A stretch of 64,000 bases of DNA from Botryotinia globosa (taxonomy: Eukaryota > Ascomycota > Leotiomycetes > Helotiales > Sclerotiniaceae), in contig RCSZ01000020.1 in assembly GCA_014898425.1 (NCBI GenBank), forward strand, positions 62,001 to 126,000. Reading direction: 5' to 3'. The notes under the pieces are model-generated. The model ran no database searches. It saw nothing but the letters and a program-made list of their open reading frames with translations, and was not told the DNA's origin. Position numbers and translations under genes: made by a program. Shown piece by piece: positions 1 through 12,006 of the stretch; within the stretch, counting starts at the first letter, position 1; the number at the start of each line of letters is the position of its first letter.

Positions 1-44
1 ATTAAATACTCGAATAATTTGAAATATATATAGAAAACTGTTTT

Positions 45-245
45 TTATTTATTATTTAAATAAATTCTTATTAAATTGTAGACTTTATATAGATTAAGTT
101 TTGTAAATATCTTTATCTTTCTAAAATGATTTAATATTTCTAAGATAAATAAAATAAAATATTGATTTGATATTATATTATTATTTATATCTCTAAAATC
201 TATATATAGATATAATTCCTTAATGTTTTTTTTATATATAAACAA
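45..245 (-). pseudogene. Fossil Ty3/gypsy reverse transcriptase fragment
   Basis: The minus-strand translation keeps the order of the Ty3/gypsy RT palm: a 'YIDFRDIN' segment where functional elements have 'VDYRxLN', then a stretch matching 'LFxPxxxxLLxRL', then 'IFTKLNLYKVYNLIRI', which corresponds to the well-known 'xFTKLDLRxAYxxIRI' block. Many substitutions are those produced by C-to-T and G-to-A changes (D to N, R to K or stop). Only about 66 codons stay open. The rest of pol would lie off the left edge, with gag and protease towards 250-2880 in unreadable form. It is not functional. Confidence 0.7.
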
Positions 246-2895
246 AAGTAGTATTTTTGCTTTTGATTTTGATAGTTTTATAAATCCTAATATAAATATC
301 TTTGTAATATATTTTCTAAATATTTTAAATTTATATTCGAATAGATTATATAATAGTTTAAATTTTAATTAATAATCTTCTCGGAAAATGATTTTGTAAT
401 TAATTTCAGATTTATAAAGTAATAATTTTTCTATTTCTTTTTTATTAAATAATAAAAAGTATTTCGAATATACATCTGAGATTTTCCTAGGTATTTTCTA
501 AATGATTATATAATCTATCCTATTATTATCTATAAATACTAAGAATAATAATATTATTACAATTGTATTCTTTTTTAATATAATCTCTACTTTCTCAACT
601 ACATTATATATAAGATTCAAGAAATTAAATATATCTAATATAATTTGTGATTTTGAATTATTGTTATTGAATATCTTACTTAATCTTTAATTTATTTTTA
701 GATTATATTATTAAAATTATAAAAATCCAAATATAATATTACCTATTTTTAATAATATAATTTTAAATTTTAATAATATATTATCTTTGATTAATAGATA
801 TTCAAAATTGATTTTCTTATAAATTAAAATAGATACTAATTTTAAGATATTTTTGTTTATATTTCTAATTGATAAGCAATATATATTTAATTCTTTATAT
901 TAAATTTATTTTATTATTTTTAGGAAAATGAAATTCATTGTTATAATAAAATCAATGATTATTATAAATAATATCTTATCTTCATTTTTGTTCAAACAAA
1001 TAATAATTATTGTTTGAAAAAGATTTTTTATATTCAATAATTAAAGAAAATCTATAATATTCTTATAATTATAATATTAATATAATTGATTCTTTATTTT
1101 TATTAATAATTCTATATTATATAATTCTAATATTATTAATTGCTATAATTTCTTTTTTTATATTAAGATTAGTATTAATAATATCTTTTCAGTTTGATTT
1201 AAATATATTGATTATATAATATTAGATATTTGATATTAAATTATTATTTCTTATATTGGATTTGATAATCAATAATTATATAAATCTTTATTTTTTTTTA
1301 TAATAATAATCAAGAATCTTCCTAGATTTCTTCTTAATTCAATATAACTTTTTTTAAAGTAATTACCCCCCTTTTATTTCAATATTTCTATTATTAAAAA
1401 GAGCTATTATTTTTCAATTATTTATTTTCTTTTCTATTAATTGATTGATTTTTGTAATTATTAATTTAATAATCTGTTTTTCTATATTTAAAATATATCT
1501 TATCTTTTCTATATTTCTTTTTTTATTTTATTAAAATTTCAAAGAATTTTGTTTTTTTTCTCTTTTTTTATATAAATTGTTATTAAATTTAATTGAATTA
1601 AAAATATTATATTATATATCCTTATCTAGTTTTTTTTCTTTTTTAAATCTTATTTATTTATTATTAATTAAAAATAATTGTTTTTATATACATAAGAAAT
1701 TTTCTATATTTTATACTACTATTTTCAATCCTTTAAATATTATAAATAATATTTTATTATAATTTATATAGATATATAAAAAAATAGATTTAATCAATTT
1801 TATAAAATAATACACTATTATTACTTGATTTTTATATATCTATAAAATATTTTAAAAGATTGATTCAAAATAGTTATTGAAATCTTATATTATTTGTTTT
1901 TCAAATATAATAACTTTTACTATTCAAAAATTAACTTTTAGATTTATATCAATAGGATTATATTAATTAAATAATTAATTTTTTAAAAGATTTTAATTTT
2001 CGAATTTTATAGTGATTAAGGAATTGTTATATAATTATATTAATATAATTCGCTTTTTAATATCTTTACCAATATAATTTCTTATTAATACTATTTATTG
2101 TATAACATCGAAAATACTTTCTAATACAAAATAATCTTTTAATTTTATAATTTATAATTTGATATCAATCTTCCCTTCTTCAAAGAATGAAAATGCTCTG
2201 ATTCTAGATTTATTCTAAAAGGATTCTATAAACAATATAAATAAAACATTGACATTGATAGTAATTGATATATTTCGAATGTTTAATGATAATAGTCTAT
2301 TTAATCTAATATTTATAGAGATTCTTTTATTTATAAAGAATTATAGGTTATTAGATTTCATTATATTATCAATTGAAATATTATATATAAATATTATTAA
2401 TTGATATTTCATTATTATTATTCTTACTTCTCTTTCTTTATCCTTTTCAATTTATATCTTTAATTATCTTTTTTATTGGGTTATAATTTTCTATGATTTT
2501 TTCAATATATTTGAATAAAGCAAGGAATTCTTTTGTTTTATAATAACTTAATTATTCATATCTTTTTATAAATTAATTTAATAATAACAATTAATAATAT
2601 TTAATAAATAAAAATATATTAAAATAGAAATTTCAGGTTTATTTATTTTGAATAATACAAAATTTTTAATTTGATTTCTTTTTCTAAAACTTATACTAAC
2701 TCTTTTTTTAAATTGAATTCAAAGGTTTGAATAGTTTATTCTTTAAGAGTTTATACTAATTATTTTCTTAGATCGAATTCGAAGATTTGAATAATTTGTT
2801 CCTTCCTCATTTTGATCTATATTTATTTCTAATTGTTTTCCTTATTTGATAACTTTTTTTGTATATACTTTTTCAATTATTATTTATAGATTAAA

Positions 2896-3270
2896 TAATA
2901 CCTCTAATTCTATTAATCTTTATAATTTCGTATTCCTGATAGTTATTTTTATTAGTTTAATCTATTATATAAAAATCTATAAATAACCTAGAGTTTGTCT
3001 AAATAATATTATAAATTATTATAATTTTTCTTTAGAAACAATTTAGATTTGTTTTATATATACTCTATATACAAACAATTTCTATTCAATTCAAAAAATA
3101 ATTAATAACTCTATAAGAATTATAAATTGAAAAGAAGTTGTTTTAATGATTTAGTTATTGATAAAGATCTAAAAGGAAGTTGGAAGCGAGGCTTCCAACT
3201 TATACTTGAAAACTAGCTAAAATGGCTAGTACAGCCGGTCACGTGCATAGAGGGTCCGTGCACCCTCACA
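2896..3270. repeat. LTR-like repeat, heavily RIP-mutated copy
   Basis: This stretch aligns along its length with 4291-4687 but is more T/A rich: 'TTTCGTATTCCTGATAG' here against 'CTCGTATTTCTGGTAG' there. The 3' part is best preserved. It holds a hairpin near 3178-3202 (arms AAGTTGGAAGC / GCTTCCAACTT), a second hairpin ACTAGC/GCTAGT, then GCCGGTCACGTGC, ending CCCTCACA. The sister copy begins TG and both end CA, as LTRs do; here the initial TG has become TA. No target-site duplication is evident. Confidence 0.6.
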
Positions 3271-4290
3271 GGTTAAATAGTTAATATATTAGTATTATAG
3301 TTATCGTTTTATAATAACAAATTGAATATTATAAAACAAGTTTAGAAAGGATCGATTAATTCGAAACTCTTCTTTTATTTCAATAAATAATATATAACTT
3401 TTTTGTTTAATTGTATTGTATTTTATAATTAGTATTAGTTATATAAACGATTTCGAGTTAATCAAATGATGGTTTTTATATTGATTATTTTATAAATGTT
3501 TGTATTCTTTGTATTATAATTTATTAAAGCTTTCTGTATATAATCTCTGTAAATAAATGGATTATTTATAACAATCAAATTGTTCTATATAAATTTCTAT
3601 AATCTATTGATAAAACTTATATAAAAAGCTGCTCTATTTGAATAAATCTTAATAAAGATTAGGATTCCTTATTATAGATCTTTATAGTATAGTTTAAAAT
3701 TTATAATCTTTAGAATCTTTTTTATTTGCTTAGCTAATTTTCTTTTATTCTGTATATAAAAATCTGCTTGTAAATAGCTACAGATTATATTTATATCGCT
3801 ATTAACTCTTTCTAATTTGTTTAGCTTAGGATTTGATTTATATATAATATTATCACGGCGCCAACTACGTTGCCTTCGTGCCTCAGGCACGGACCATTAG
3901 TGTGCCCTTAGCGGGCCCTTAGCGTGCCCTACTTCCTATAATAGAGCCCTATCCTTTCATAGCTCTTAGAACCCTTATGATATAATATAAGTCTTTACCT
4001 GCACCTTGACAAATATTTTATTAACAAAAGATTTATTGAAAAAAGTCCTGCTTTATAAAATCGCTATATTGTTATACAAGTTAATACAAATCATTAACCC
4101 CACTGTGAAAATGATCGATATCGTTTTGAATCAATTCTTTAGTAGATTTTAGTACAAATCGTCCAAATTCATTGTTCAAGCGCTAGTGTTCCAGATTGCG
4201 TCTTCTTGCAGCTACACCTTGATCCTCTAGTGCATCGTTGTTCGCTTTGGTTGAGGAGTTTTATATCGTTCGGGGGATAATAGATTGAAT

Positions 4291-4687
4291 GATGCCTCTG
4301 GTTCCAGTAATCCTTACAATCTCGTATTTCTGGTAGTCATTTTTGTTAACTTAATTGTTCGACTCTTGACCTTTTCCTTCCCTTGTATTGTATAAAATTT
4401 GTAAATAGCTTAAAGTTTGTTTAAATAATGTTGTGAATCATTATAGTTTATATCGGAAAGTAGTTCCGATTTATTTTGTGTATTAACAACTCCTATTTGA
4501 TTCAAAAGTAAATCAATAATTTTATAAAGGATTTGAAAACAAAAAAGGAGTTATTATTGAATAATATAGTTATTGATAAAGAGCTAGAAAGGAAGTTAGA
4601 AGCAAAGCTTTCAACTTATATTTGAAAAGCTAGCTAAAACAGCTAGCATAGCCGGTCACGTGCCTAGAGGGTACGTGCGCCCTCACA
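4291..4687. repeat. LTR-like repeat, less mutated copy
   Basis: This is the less-decayed sister of 2896-3270, starting TGATGCC and ending CCCTCACA. It carries the same terminal hairpins (near 4592-4617 and 4628-4650) and the same GCCGGTCACGTGC block. The difference in C+G between the two copies suggests different age or a different number of RIP rounds. About 1 kb separates them. They could be two solo LTRs or the ends of an internally deleted element. Confidence 0.6.
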
Positions 4688-5220
4688 TAATTTGAGGTAA
4701 TCATTTCCAAAGTAAAAATATTTATTTATATTCAAATCAAATTGTTTTTTTGTTTTTTTAGTACATTTTGTATCGTTTAATATAATAATAAAGTTTTTGA
4801 TTAAAAAATAAATTTAAAATGAATCGTAAGGAGTGGAAATTCTTTTCTCTTTAAGTTTTCGATTAATATCTTTTATTTATCTTTTAATTCTCTTATTCAT
4901 CTTTTTCTTTTCTTTCTAGTTTTTATATTTACCTCTCCTTTTTCTCTTTTAGGTTTTTATGTTTATTTCTTTCCATTCATTATTCCTATAACTCTAATAT
5001 TTGAAAATCTTGAAATCTTTAAGGTCTTTCAGAACTTTTTTATTAATTTTTTTTATTTTAAAGTTGATATTATTAAATGCGTTGCAAAAAGTATTGATTT
5101 TTGTCGGAACGTACGATCACGTGCTTAAGAGAATCATACCTTATTTTAAATCATTTCAATTTATATTATTCGTTTTATATAGACTTTATAGTACTTTATA
5201 TAGTGGTTCGAGTTGATCTC

Positions 5221-8200
5221 CCCCCCCAAGTGAAACCAAATAATTTTATTTATCATTAATAACACCATACTTTATTCATTAGTAATAAATATATTATTAA
5301 TATTGTCATATATATATAGAAAATTTGTACGGGAATTTATATTGAATTTCTTTTTGTTTCGAATATTGATTCTACAGGGTATTATGCTATATGAGGTCTT
5401 CATGTTTGTGCCTTGGACATCTAATAATGTGCTCAAATTCACTATCACCGAAATGTTCAAGTCTATTATTGATATGTATCAACTCTGCAAGAAATTTATA
5501 TATCGATCTATATGAATGAGAAGGGGAGTTGTAAAACGGCAATGTTCAAAAAAACATGGAAAAATGACTGCAATTGATGTTGGAAAGAGAAGTTAGCCCC
5601 ATTCACTCAACCCACCTCTTTCTGAACTTCACTCGATTCATCGATTTACCGGTATTCAAAGTATTATCTTACTGCAAATCTCACTTGGACTGCCCTCAAT
5701 CTATTGTTGTGCTGCGCAGGAGTAACCATATTGAGCAAGCAGATCTCTGGCTTGGAATTACGCTACATGGAAATTCTCTGTATCAATAGGTACTCTGTTA
5801 AAGATCCTACCTGTTCTGTGGGCTATCTACAAAGCCTTTCAAATAATCTACATTGTATAGATTATCGTTAGATCATCTGCAGATAATCTACTTGAATTAA
5901 TATTGTACAGTATTGTACAGTATTCATACAATCTTATATTATCGAAGCTTGGATCATTCATAATCTAAGGCCAACTTGAAAAAGTGTATTAAATATTAAA
6001 TTCCGAATCATCTCTTAATTTGGAGAAACAGACTTTTCGCAGATAGTCTGCAAATTATCTAGATGAACTTCCATAAAATATGTTCTGCAAACAGATAATG
6101 AGGCCAATGATCTGTTTTGCAGGTATCCGCTGCGCAGCCTACTTGGAAAACAGGTTATGTTTTTCGAAACCTTGGATCCCTAAAAGTCGATCTCAAAGAT
6201 TGCCTCCATTCATACCTAAACCTAAGAATCTCAACCTTCAAGACTGCGTCTTCTTTTCGAATCGTCTATACTATGTGAAGTGAATAGCTTCAAACTAGAA
6301 AGGTCGTGAGAGTGGTGAATGAGGGAAGTATCGTTTCGGTGTTGTGGTCACAGTAAATTCTACTTTTCCTGACGAGATTCATGGCCTTCGATGAGCGTTC
6401 TGATTTTCATGTCATTATACAATTTCTTCCAGTTCTTGATGAATATTCCGAGCTTCGAAAATATCATCCGTCGTGTATTTGAGAGTGTAACGTCGCAGCT
6501 TATCTTGCTCCTTTCTGAAAGTTTGTAACTGTAGTAGGGCCCATCTTCTTTTCGAAATATCCGTGTTTATAGCTGAATACCGTTTCTTTTCAATGAAGGT
6601 AGAGTGATGTTTGATACTTATTTCAAATCATGCATCTTATTAATTATGGTGATGTAGAATCCTGTTCATGGACATGTGAACTCCAGGGGTGCAAAGAGTA
6701 TCAGGCGTGCATATGGTTAAGTCAGCCCAGCAGGTAAGGGACAGTCTCCGAGATTTTCGTTTGTAACTAGATTTATTAGTTTCTGCAATTTAAAATCTCA
6801 AGTGAAACAAACTATTGAAGTCATTGAATATTACAATCTGCATCGCTTAACAGGAAATATCAAAGTCTGGAGATTATTGAGCTAGAAATGAATCGAAAGA
6901 GATAGGGAGATGTGAAGTAAGAGTACTTCCATTCTGGATAAGGATTCAGGATTTTCTGACATTTCATTCTCAGAATAGATATCTGAAATGTGTATTTCTA
7001 TCCGGGATGTATCCCGGCCCCCGGGTTTATCGAAACCGCTCATCATATTGAAGAAGGCGTTATATCTAGATCATGAATTACAATAATGAGCCACGAAGGT
7101 GCGCCTGAGCAGCAGCTATTCATCCGAATTTCACACTGATCAACATGAGAAGCATGCCTTATTCCAACGATGAGAAGCTAATGATAGTGGAGTATTCAGA
7201 AGCTAGAGTTGATACACTCAAGCTCAAGAGAGCACTCTCCAGGGCAGACACGAGACAGACTAAAATAACGAAAAGTGCAACTTTGCTATCTGCCAGCAAA
7301 GTCCGTCCTAAATTCTTTCAAAATAAAAATAAGGCAGCATCTCTTTTACAGAGACCAATACCAAGACTTCAAGAGCCATGAGATTGCAACCGTACTTCCC
7401 CGTCCCAATTGCTAGTGATAAACGGTAGTCGAAATTCTCCCTTCAACAACGCGGTATTGCAGGGAAATGGAATAAAACAGTTGACAGATATTGGTGTTGC
7501 TTCTGTGGCGATTAAATTAGAATTTTTCTAGTTTGATATTTCAACAAAACGGTTATTCCTCCACGAAGATGCGTTGATTGGTCTGCGATGTGTGCTCAGT
7601 TCTGCTGGATATTGAATCTTCTTAGAAGGCATGACTCCCGTAATTAAATAATTGACTGATCGACTTCTTCACCGGGTATTTACCTGTCACTAGACTAGAT
7701 CTGCGTCATCCGCGTTCTTTTCAGCATGAAAACTGAGTAAGTTGTAATAATCACTGACTGTTGATTGCGTGATTGAAGATATTGAATGATTTAAGATAAG
7801 GAAGAATGCTCCAGAGATAAAGGTAGAAGGCCTGCGGCTCAATACTCTTTGGGACATCTGGAAGTCATCACTAATATTCACTTCCGTCTACATCCTGCAA
7901 CATTATTCTAATGCCATCTCCCGGTCTTCTTTGTTCTGAGACCAATAGGAAAGGATTGATGGTTTTTGATGTTGGTTTCCATTCCCTTCAAACTTCTGAT
8001 CTAGTTGTAGTGAATTCTAAGAGAAGTCATCATTTACTTGAGACCAAAAGTGGGTGCACAGATGATCGTGATAGTAAGAAGCGTAAATCAGATATCGTTG
8101 CTTTGAACCGCACTTGAAATTGCAGAAAGGCTGTGAATAGATTCACTGCAGTAAGGAAATTGGAATCAAATGGATTAAACATTTGAGCGTTCAAGGGTTC

Positions 8201-10139
8201 TGATACTTATTATTGGTGGAGGAAAAGCATTTCATGCTAACAGTATGATCATGTGCGAGAAATGGGTAGAAGAATAGATATGCAGAGCTACAGATTTAAA
8301 TCATTTAAATCATCAATGAATGACTTTTTATCGAGACAGTTTCATTCAGCGATGCAGGTCCACGATGTTTAAACCATTATATCCAGCTTAGCAGAGCTTT
8401 ATAGAGATCCTGCGTCAGAATTCCTGATCGGGACGATACTTCAGAAGTGATCTTGCATTAACCTAAAGCAGCTTCAGTAGGATAGTCTAATGCAAAGTAT
8501 TGGGCTTTGTAATGGTACCAATTGTAATATCCCGACGAAGCCGAACAAATCGAATAACTCGTCCGTGGTAGCCCAACATGTTTCGCTTTTGAATCGCCTC
8601 ATGTATCTCATCCCATGTAAAAGAGAATCTCAAATTTTCAGCCGAGTTTTGAGATTTCAAAATGTATACAAGTTTCTCGAACTTCGAAAATCCTCTCTCA
8701 GCCCATGTATCGAGTGATGATCGATTCACAGAAGCCCGTGAAACTTCATAATTCGATCTTCCGATCATGAATGAATAAACGACATCTCGTTGATTGATTC
8801 AAATCCCTGAGATATCTGTAAATGGATCTACTGACAAACTGTGTTCTGTTTTTGTTTTCGGAGGGAATTATTTTGCTTGTAATGACAAGTTATTTGTTGT
8901 ATGGCCGGGGGGAGGAAGAAAGGGGCGATTATTAGCCGAAGGTTTGTTTAGTGCCAAGAGATAGGCAGAGCAACTCTAGTACATGCGTCATCGCGACTCA
9001 TAGTTTGCTTACTATACTTCATGAAATTCGAGAACTACATTTCTTGTTAAAACGATCAGAACTTTCATATATTGATCTTAGATCACGATAAATAGCGGTT
9101 CATATTGCGTGCTAGATGATGGATTCATGTCAAGTTGACGCACTCTGCATAATTAGATGTTGGATCAATGATTTTAACAATCTTCAGTATAGACTGCATC
9201 ATTTTTATTACAAATTGCAGAAACCTTGAATTTTCTCTGGTTGTATATTTGAAAGTCTTTAGTAATTGACTGGTTTCAGTGTTGGTCTCTTCTTGGTGCA
9301 CACTCTATTGATGTTTGTTGCACATCGCAAGCCCCCTGTAAGTTTTTGGCAATGCTGGTATGGATGTTCTTGGTTGGTTTTAGCATCCACGCAATGGCAA
9401 CTTCTTAATGCCAGACCAAAGGCGAAACTAAGTGATAAATGAAATGTATTGCATATCTCGTACCCCTGCGGCTCCTCAGCTGATACTAGCTGCATTGCTT
9501 CTAGCTGCTATAACTTACCGCATATTTTCGCGGACTATATACGATTGATCAATCAGCATTCATTTTGACCAAATCACATGTCCTTTACCATCATGTCCAG
9601 GAAATCTCCCATGTAAAGTCGACCCGTTGGTATTTTCTCCTCTCACGTCTGTTATCAAGCCACTAAAGCTCAGAGAGGCTTATGGGTTCGATGGCTACGA
9701 TCTTCAGGTTGGTTCTTAGAGCCAATTCTTGAATGTGCTTCACAATCGAAAATACCTGCAATGTTCTCAGATTGTCTAGATTTCCTACAGCTAGATCTGC
9801 GGCATTCAAAGAATACGCGGTGAATGTCCTCTTCCTTTTGAACCGTGAATCATTTAGTTAAATTAAATTCATCATCTGCAAGTTCCAAATAAACACTGTT
9901 GATAATCACCATTTATTTGTAGTTCGAGTAAATATCTAGTTGCATATATATAGGGAGCAAATAAGTATAGCCTATCAGCTCTAACTCCCAAAACACATTC
10001 TAACAACAGACATTAATGCTCTTAAAAACCCATTCACGCAGTCTTTAACAAACTATAATCAAAAGAAAGTTCCTGATCTCTCGCAGTTCCATAATGAAAC
10101 GTACACCCCAAACCGACATCTTTATTCCGGAACTCAATC
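5221..10139. other. Gene-poor intergenic stretch
   Basis: Base composition returns to normal after about 5220, but no open frame exceeds about 95 codons and none shows a recognisable domain. The longest, at 8487-8768 on the minus strand (93 codons), has protein-like composition but matches nothing I recognise. A short direct repeat of GTATTGTACA lies near 5908-5935. I see no tRNA, satellite or clear transposon end. Confidence 0.5.
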
Positions 10140-11114
10140 ATGGATATTCAACACACATACACACACAGCTGCCACCACATAGCCCACGGTCCCGTCTTAT
10201 CAAATCCACTTATATATCTACCCCTCACAGCTCACAGGCGATCCCTATTTTCCCTCCAGAAATTACACCTCAAACTCCCGTTCCGGTGTCCTTTCTGCGA
10301 AGACCCAGATCTTCATGATACTGTTCCTGCTGGGAAGGGCGTGCTTGTGATCATGAGTTCTCTGACGAAAGAAGACGAGAGGAGTGAAGTGATAGAGAGG
10401 TCTGAGTCAAAGTTACTTCCATCGATTCCATCAATATACTCTGCACCATACCCTCCATACCTGTCCGCCTTCTACTCAAGATCCTATCCTCCACCTCCCC
10501 CTTTTCCGTTTTCTCCTCAAAAATTTCCATTCTCTCCGACCTCTTACTATTCTTCATCTCCTAAAGCTCCAAACACATGGAAAATAATACGCATTTGTGG
10601 AGTCGAGGACATCAAGAGTAAAGAATGGGCGGATGGGATCGAGACCGGAACAATAGACGATAAAAACACAATCGAGCATTCCGAGGACACATGGAGCGAG
10701 CGACGACAGAACTTCGCACCCGGAGAAGGGGAATGGATCCCGATGGCTTGGATCCCTAAGCCCGTTGGAGATATTGATGTGTCGAGAATTCCAGACACCG
10801 GGCCACACAATATTTTTCATTCATTCACCCATTCGGGTTTTCCTCAATATTTTTCTACTTATTCTTCTTCCTCTCACTCCAATTTGAACGCCCAGAATCA
10901 AAAGCTTCACATCTCGCAATCCTGGAAAGGTACAACAGGAGAAAATTCAAACGGTTTTGGATATCGTGGGAGAATATTGGATCAGAGTAGATTGCCTGGG
11001 ATGATGAGTGAGCTGGGTGCTTATCTGCAGAATGAGAGGGTGGATGATGGAAATTGGGGGAGCAGAACAGAAACGAGAGAAAGAATGGGGGAGAGGGGGG
11101 TGAGATGGGAGTGA
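10140..11114 (+). CDS. Hypothetical protein, orphan single-exon frame
   Basis: An open frame of 324 codons with no recognised domain. The first 71 residues look like translated leader. The ATG at 10353 gives a more natural 253-residue start (MSSLTKEDERSEV...), so the upstream part may be non-coding. The protein has a Pro/Tyr/Ser-rich segment (about residues 90-135), an acidic middle with several Trp residues (about 145-210), and an Arg/Glu-rich tail. There is no signal peptide or membrane segment. A solo LTR lies about 200 bp downstream. It could be a lineage-specific gene or a fortuitous frame. Confidence 0.4.
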   Translation: MDIQHTYTHSCHHIAHGPVLSNPLIYLPLTAHRRSLFSLQKLHLKLPFRCPFCEDPDLHDTVPAGKGVLVIMSSLTKEDERSEVIERSESKLLPSIPSIYSAPYPPYLSAFYSRSYPPPPPFPFSPQKFPFSPTSYYSSSPKAPNTWKIIRICGVEDIKSKEWADGIETGTIDDKNTIEHSEDTWSERRQNFAPGEGEWIPMAWIPKPVGDIDVSRIPDTGPHNIFHSFTHSGFPQYFSTYSSSSHSNLNAQNQKLHISQSWKGTTGENSNGFGYRGRILDQSRLPGMMSELGAYLQNERVDDGNWGSRTETRERMGERGVRWE

Positions 11115-11310
11115 GGGACAGGGAGAGAATTTCAGACTTAGTAGTGCGTGGATGATGCATGGAGTTGATGAATTGCGTTTTTAAGAACAGTCGAGGATAT
11201 TATAGATGCGGGTCGGGAAGACACTACAGTCTAATTAATATTTACGGCGAAGCTGGGGTGGATATAAATGCACAGAGAATCGGAGAATATGAACAACTCG
11301 AATTGTGTTC

Positions 11311-11482
11311 TGTTGGAACACGTGACTGAGAACGTGTCACGTTCTCCCCCACTTACGCACGAAGTGTGTTTGTGGGGTAGAACGCGTATATAGCTTAGCA
11401 ATGCCCCCTTTGTATGAAGGAGGCAAACATAAATTATAATACTATTGAACCCAATACAACCCCTTACTAAGTCAATCCAACA
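11311..11482. mobile_element. Solo LTR (Ty1/copia-like ends)
   Basis: A 172-bp unit begins TGTTGGA and ends TCCAACA, a perfect 7-bp terminal inverted repeat of the TG...CA type common in copia-class LTRs. It is flanked by GTTC at 11307-11310 and 11483-11486, a probable target-site duplication (4 bp match). It contains a perfect 15-bp palindrome (GAACGTGTCACGTTC near 11331) and a TATATA box near 11387. There is no internal domain, so it is a solo LTR. Confidence 0.65.
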
Positions 11483-12006
11483 GTTCAATAACAATCACTT
11501 TACTAAATTTTCAATCTAAGGATTCTAAATCAGAATTCGTCACAATTGTAATGGCAGCATTTTTTTCAATGTTTCGTTTTATTTTGGTAACTATCTATCC
11601 TTATCCTTCATTTCTTGAGATTTTTTTTTTTCTTCAAGAAGTAGTCCAGAGTTTTTCTCCTGTCCAGCACCAACTTTGAGTATTCACACCATGTTCAAGG
11701 TATCTTATCATATGATATGGTGTCAAACCATGAAATGCATGAAATGCATCAAATGCATCTCGGTGTCTTTTTAATCCTTGTCGTGTCATGAAAACTCAAA
11801 TCCTCCCAGTAACAGTTGATGAATGCGCTTTTTAGTGAACAGAAAATGAAAATGAAAATGACAAAATGACAAAAAGCAAAGTAGTTCAGCATCAGCCCAC
11901 GAGAGACATGCCGATTCTCCAGACTATGCAATAAGGACTTGGAGGGTATGCCCATCCTACATATTATACAAACATTTCCTGGTATTTTGTGAAATATAAC
12001 GGAAAC

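Larger units (their letters stand above)
1..5220. repeat. AT-rich RIP-degraded transposon block
   Basis: The block is overwhelmingly A+T, with long runs of T/A and stop codons in every frame. Inside it are a fossil Ty3/gypsy reverse transcriptase (45-245) and two related LTR-like copies (about 2896-3270 and 4291-4687). C:G to T:A decay between those copies is the pattern expected of repeat-induced point mutation. Small less-decayed islands remain near 3180-3270, 3855-3935 and 4140-4290. No functional gene is visible. Confidence 0.85.

Noticed and set aside
1..5220. Mitochondrial DNA insertion or centromere as explanation of the AT block
   Set aside because: The gypsy RT remnant and paired LTR-like copies explain it better. 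No mitochondrial gene is visible; centromeric status cannot be judged from this sequence.
10855..11160. 101-codon minus-strand frame opposite the 10140-11114 gene
   Set aside because: Low-complexity Ser/Pro/Phe translation of a purine/pyrimidine-biased strand, without domain or start context.
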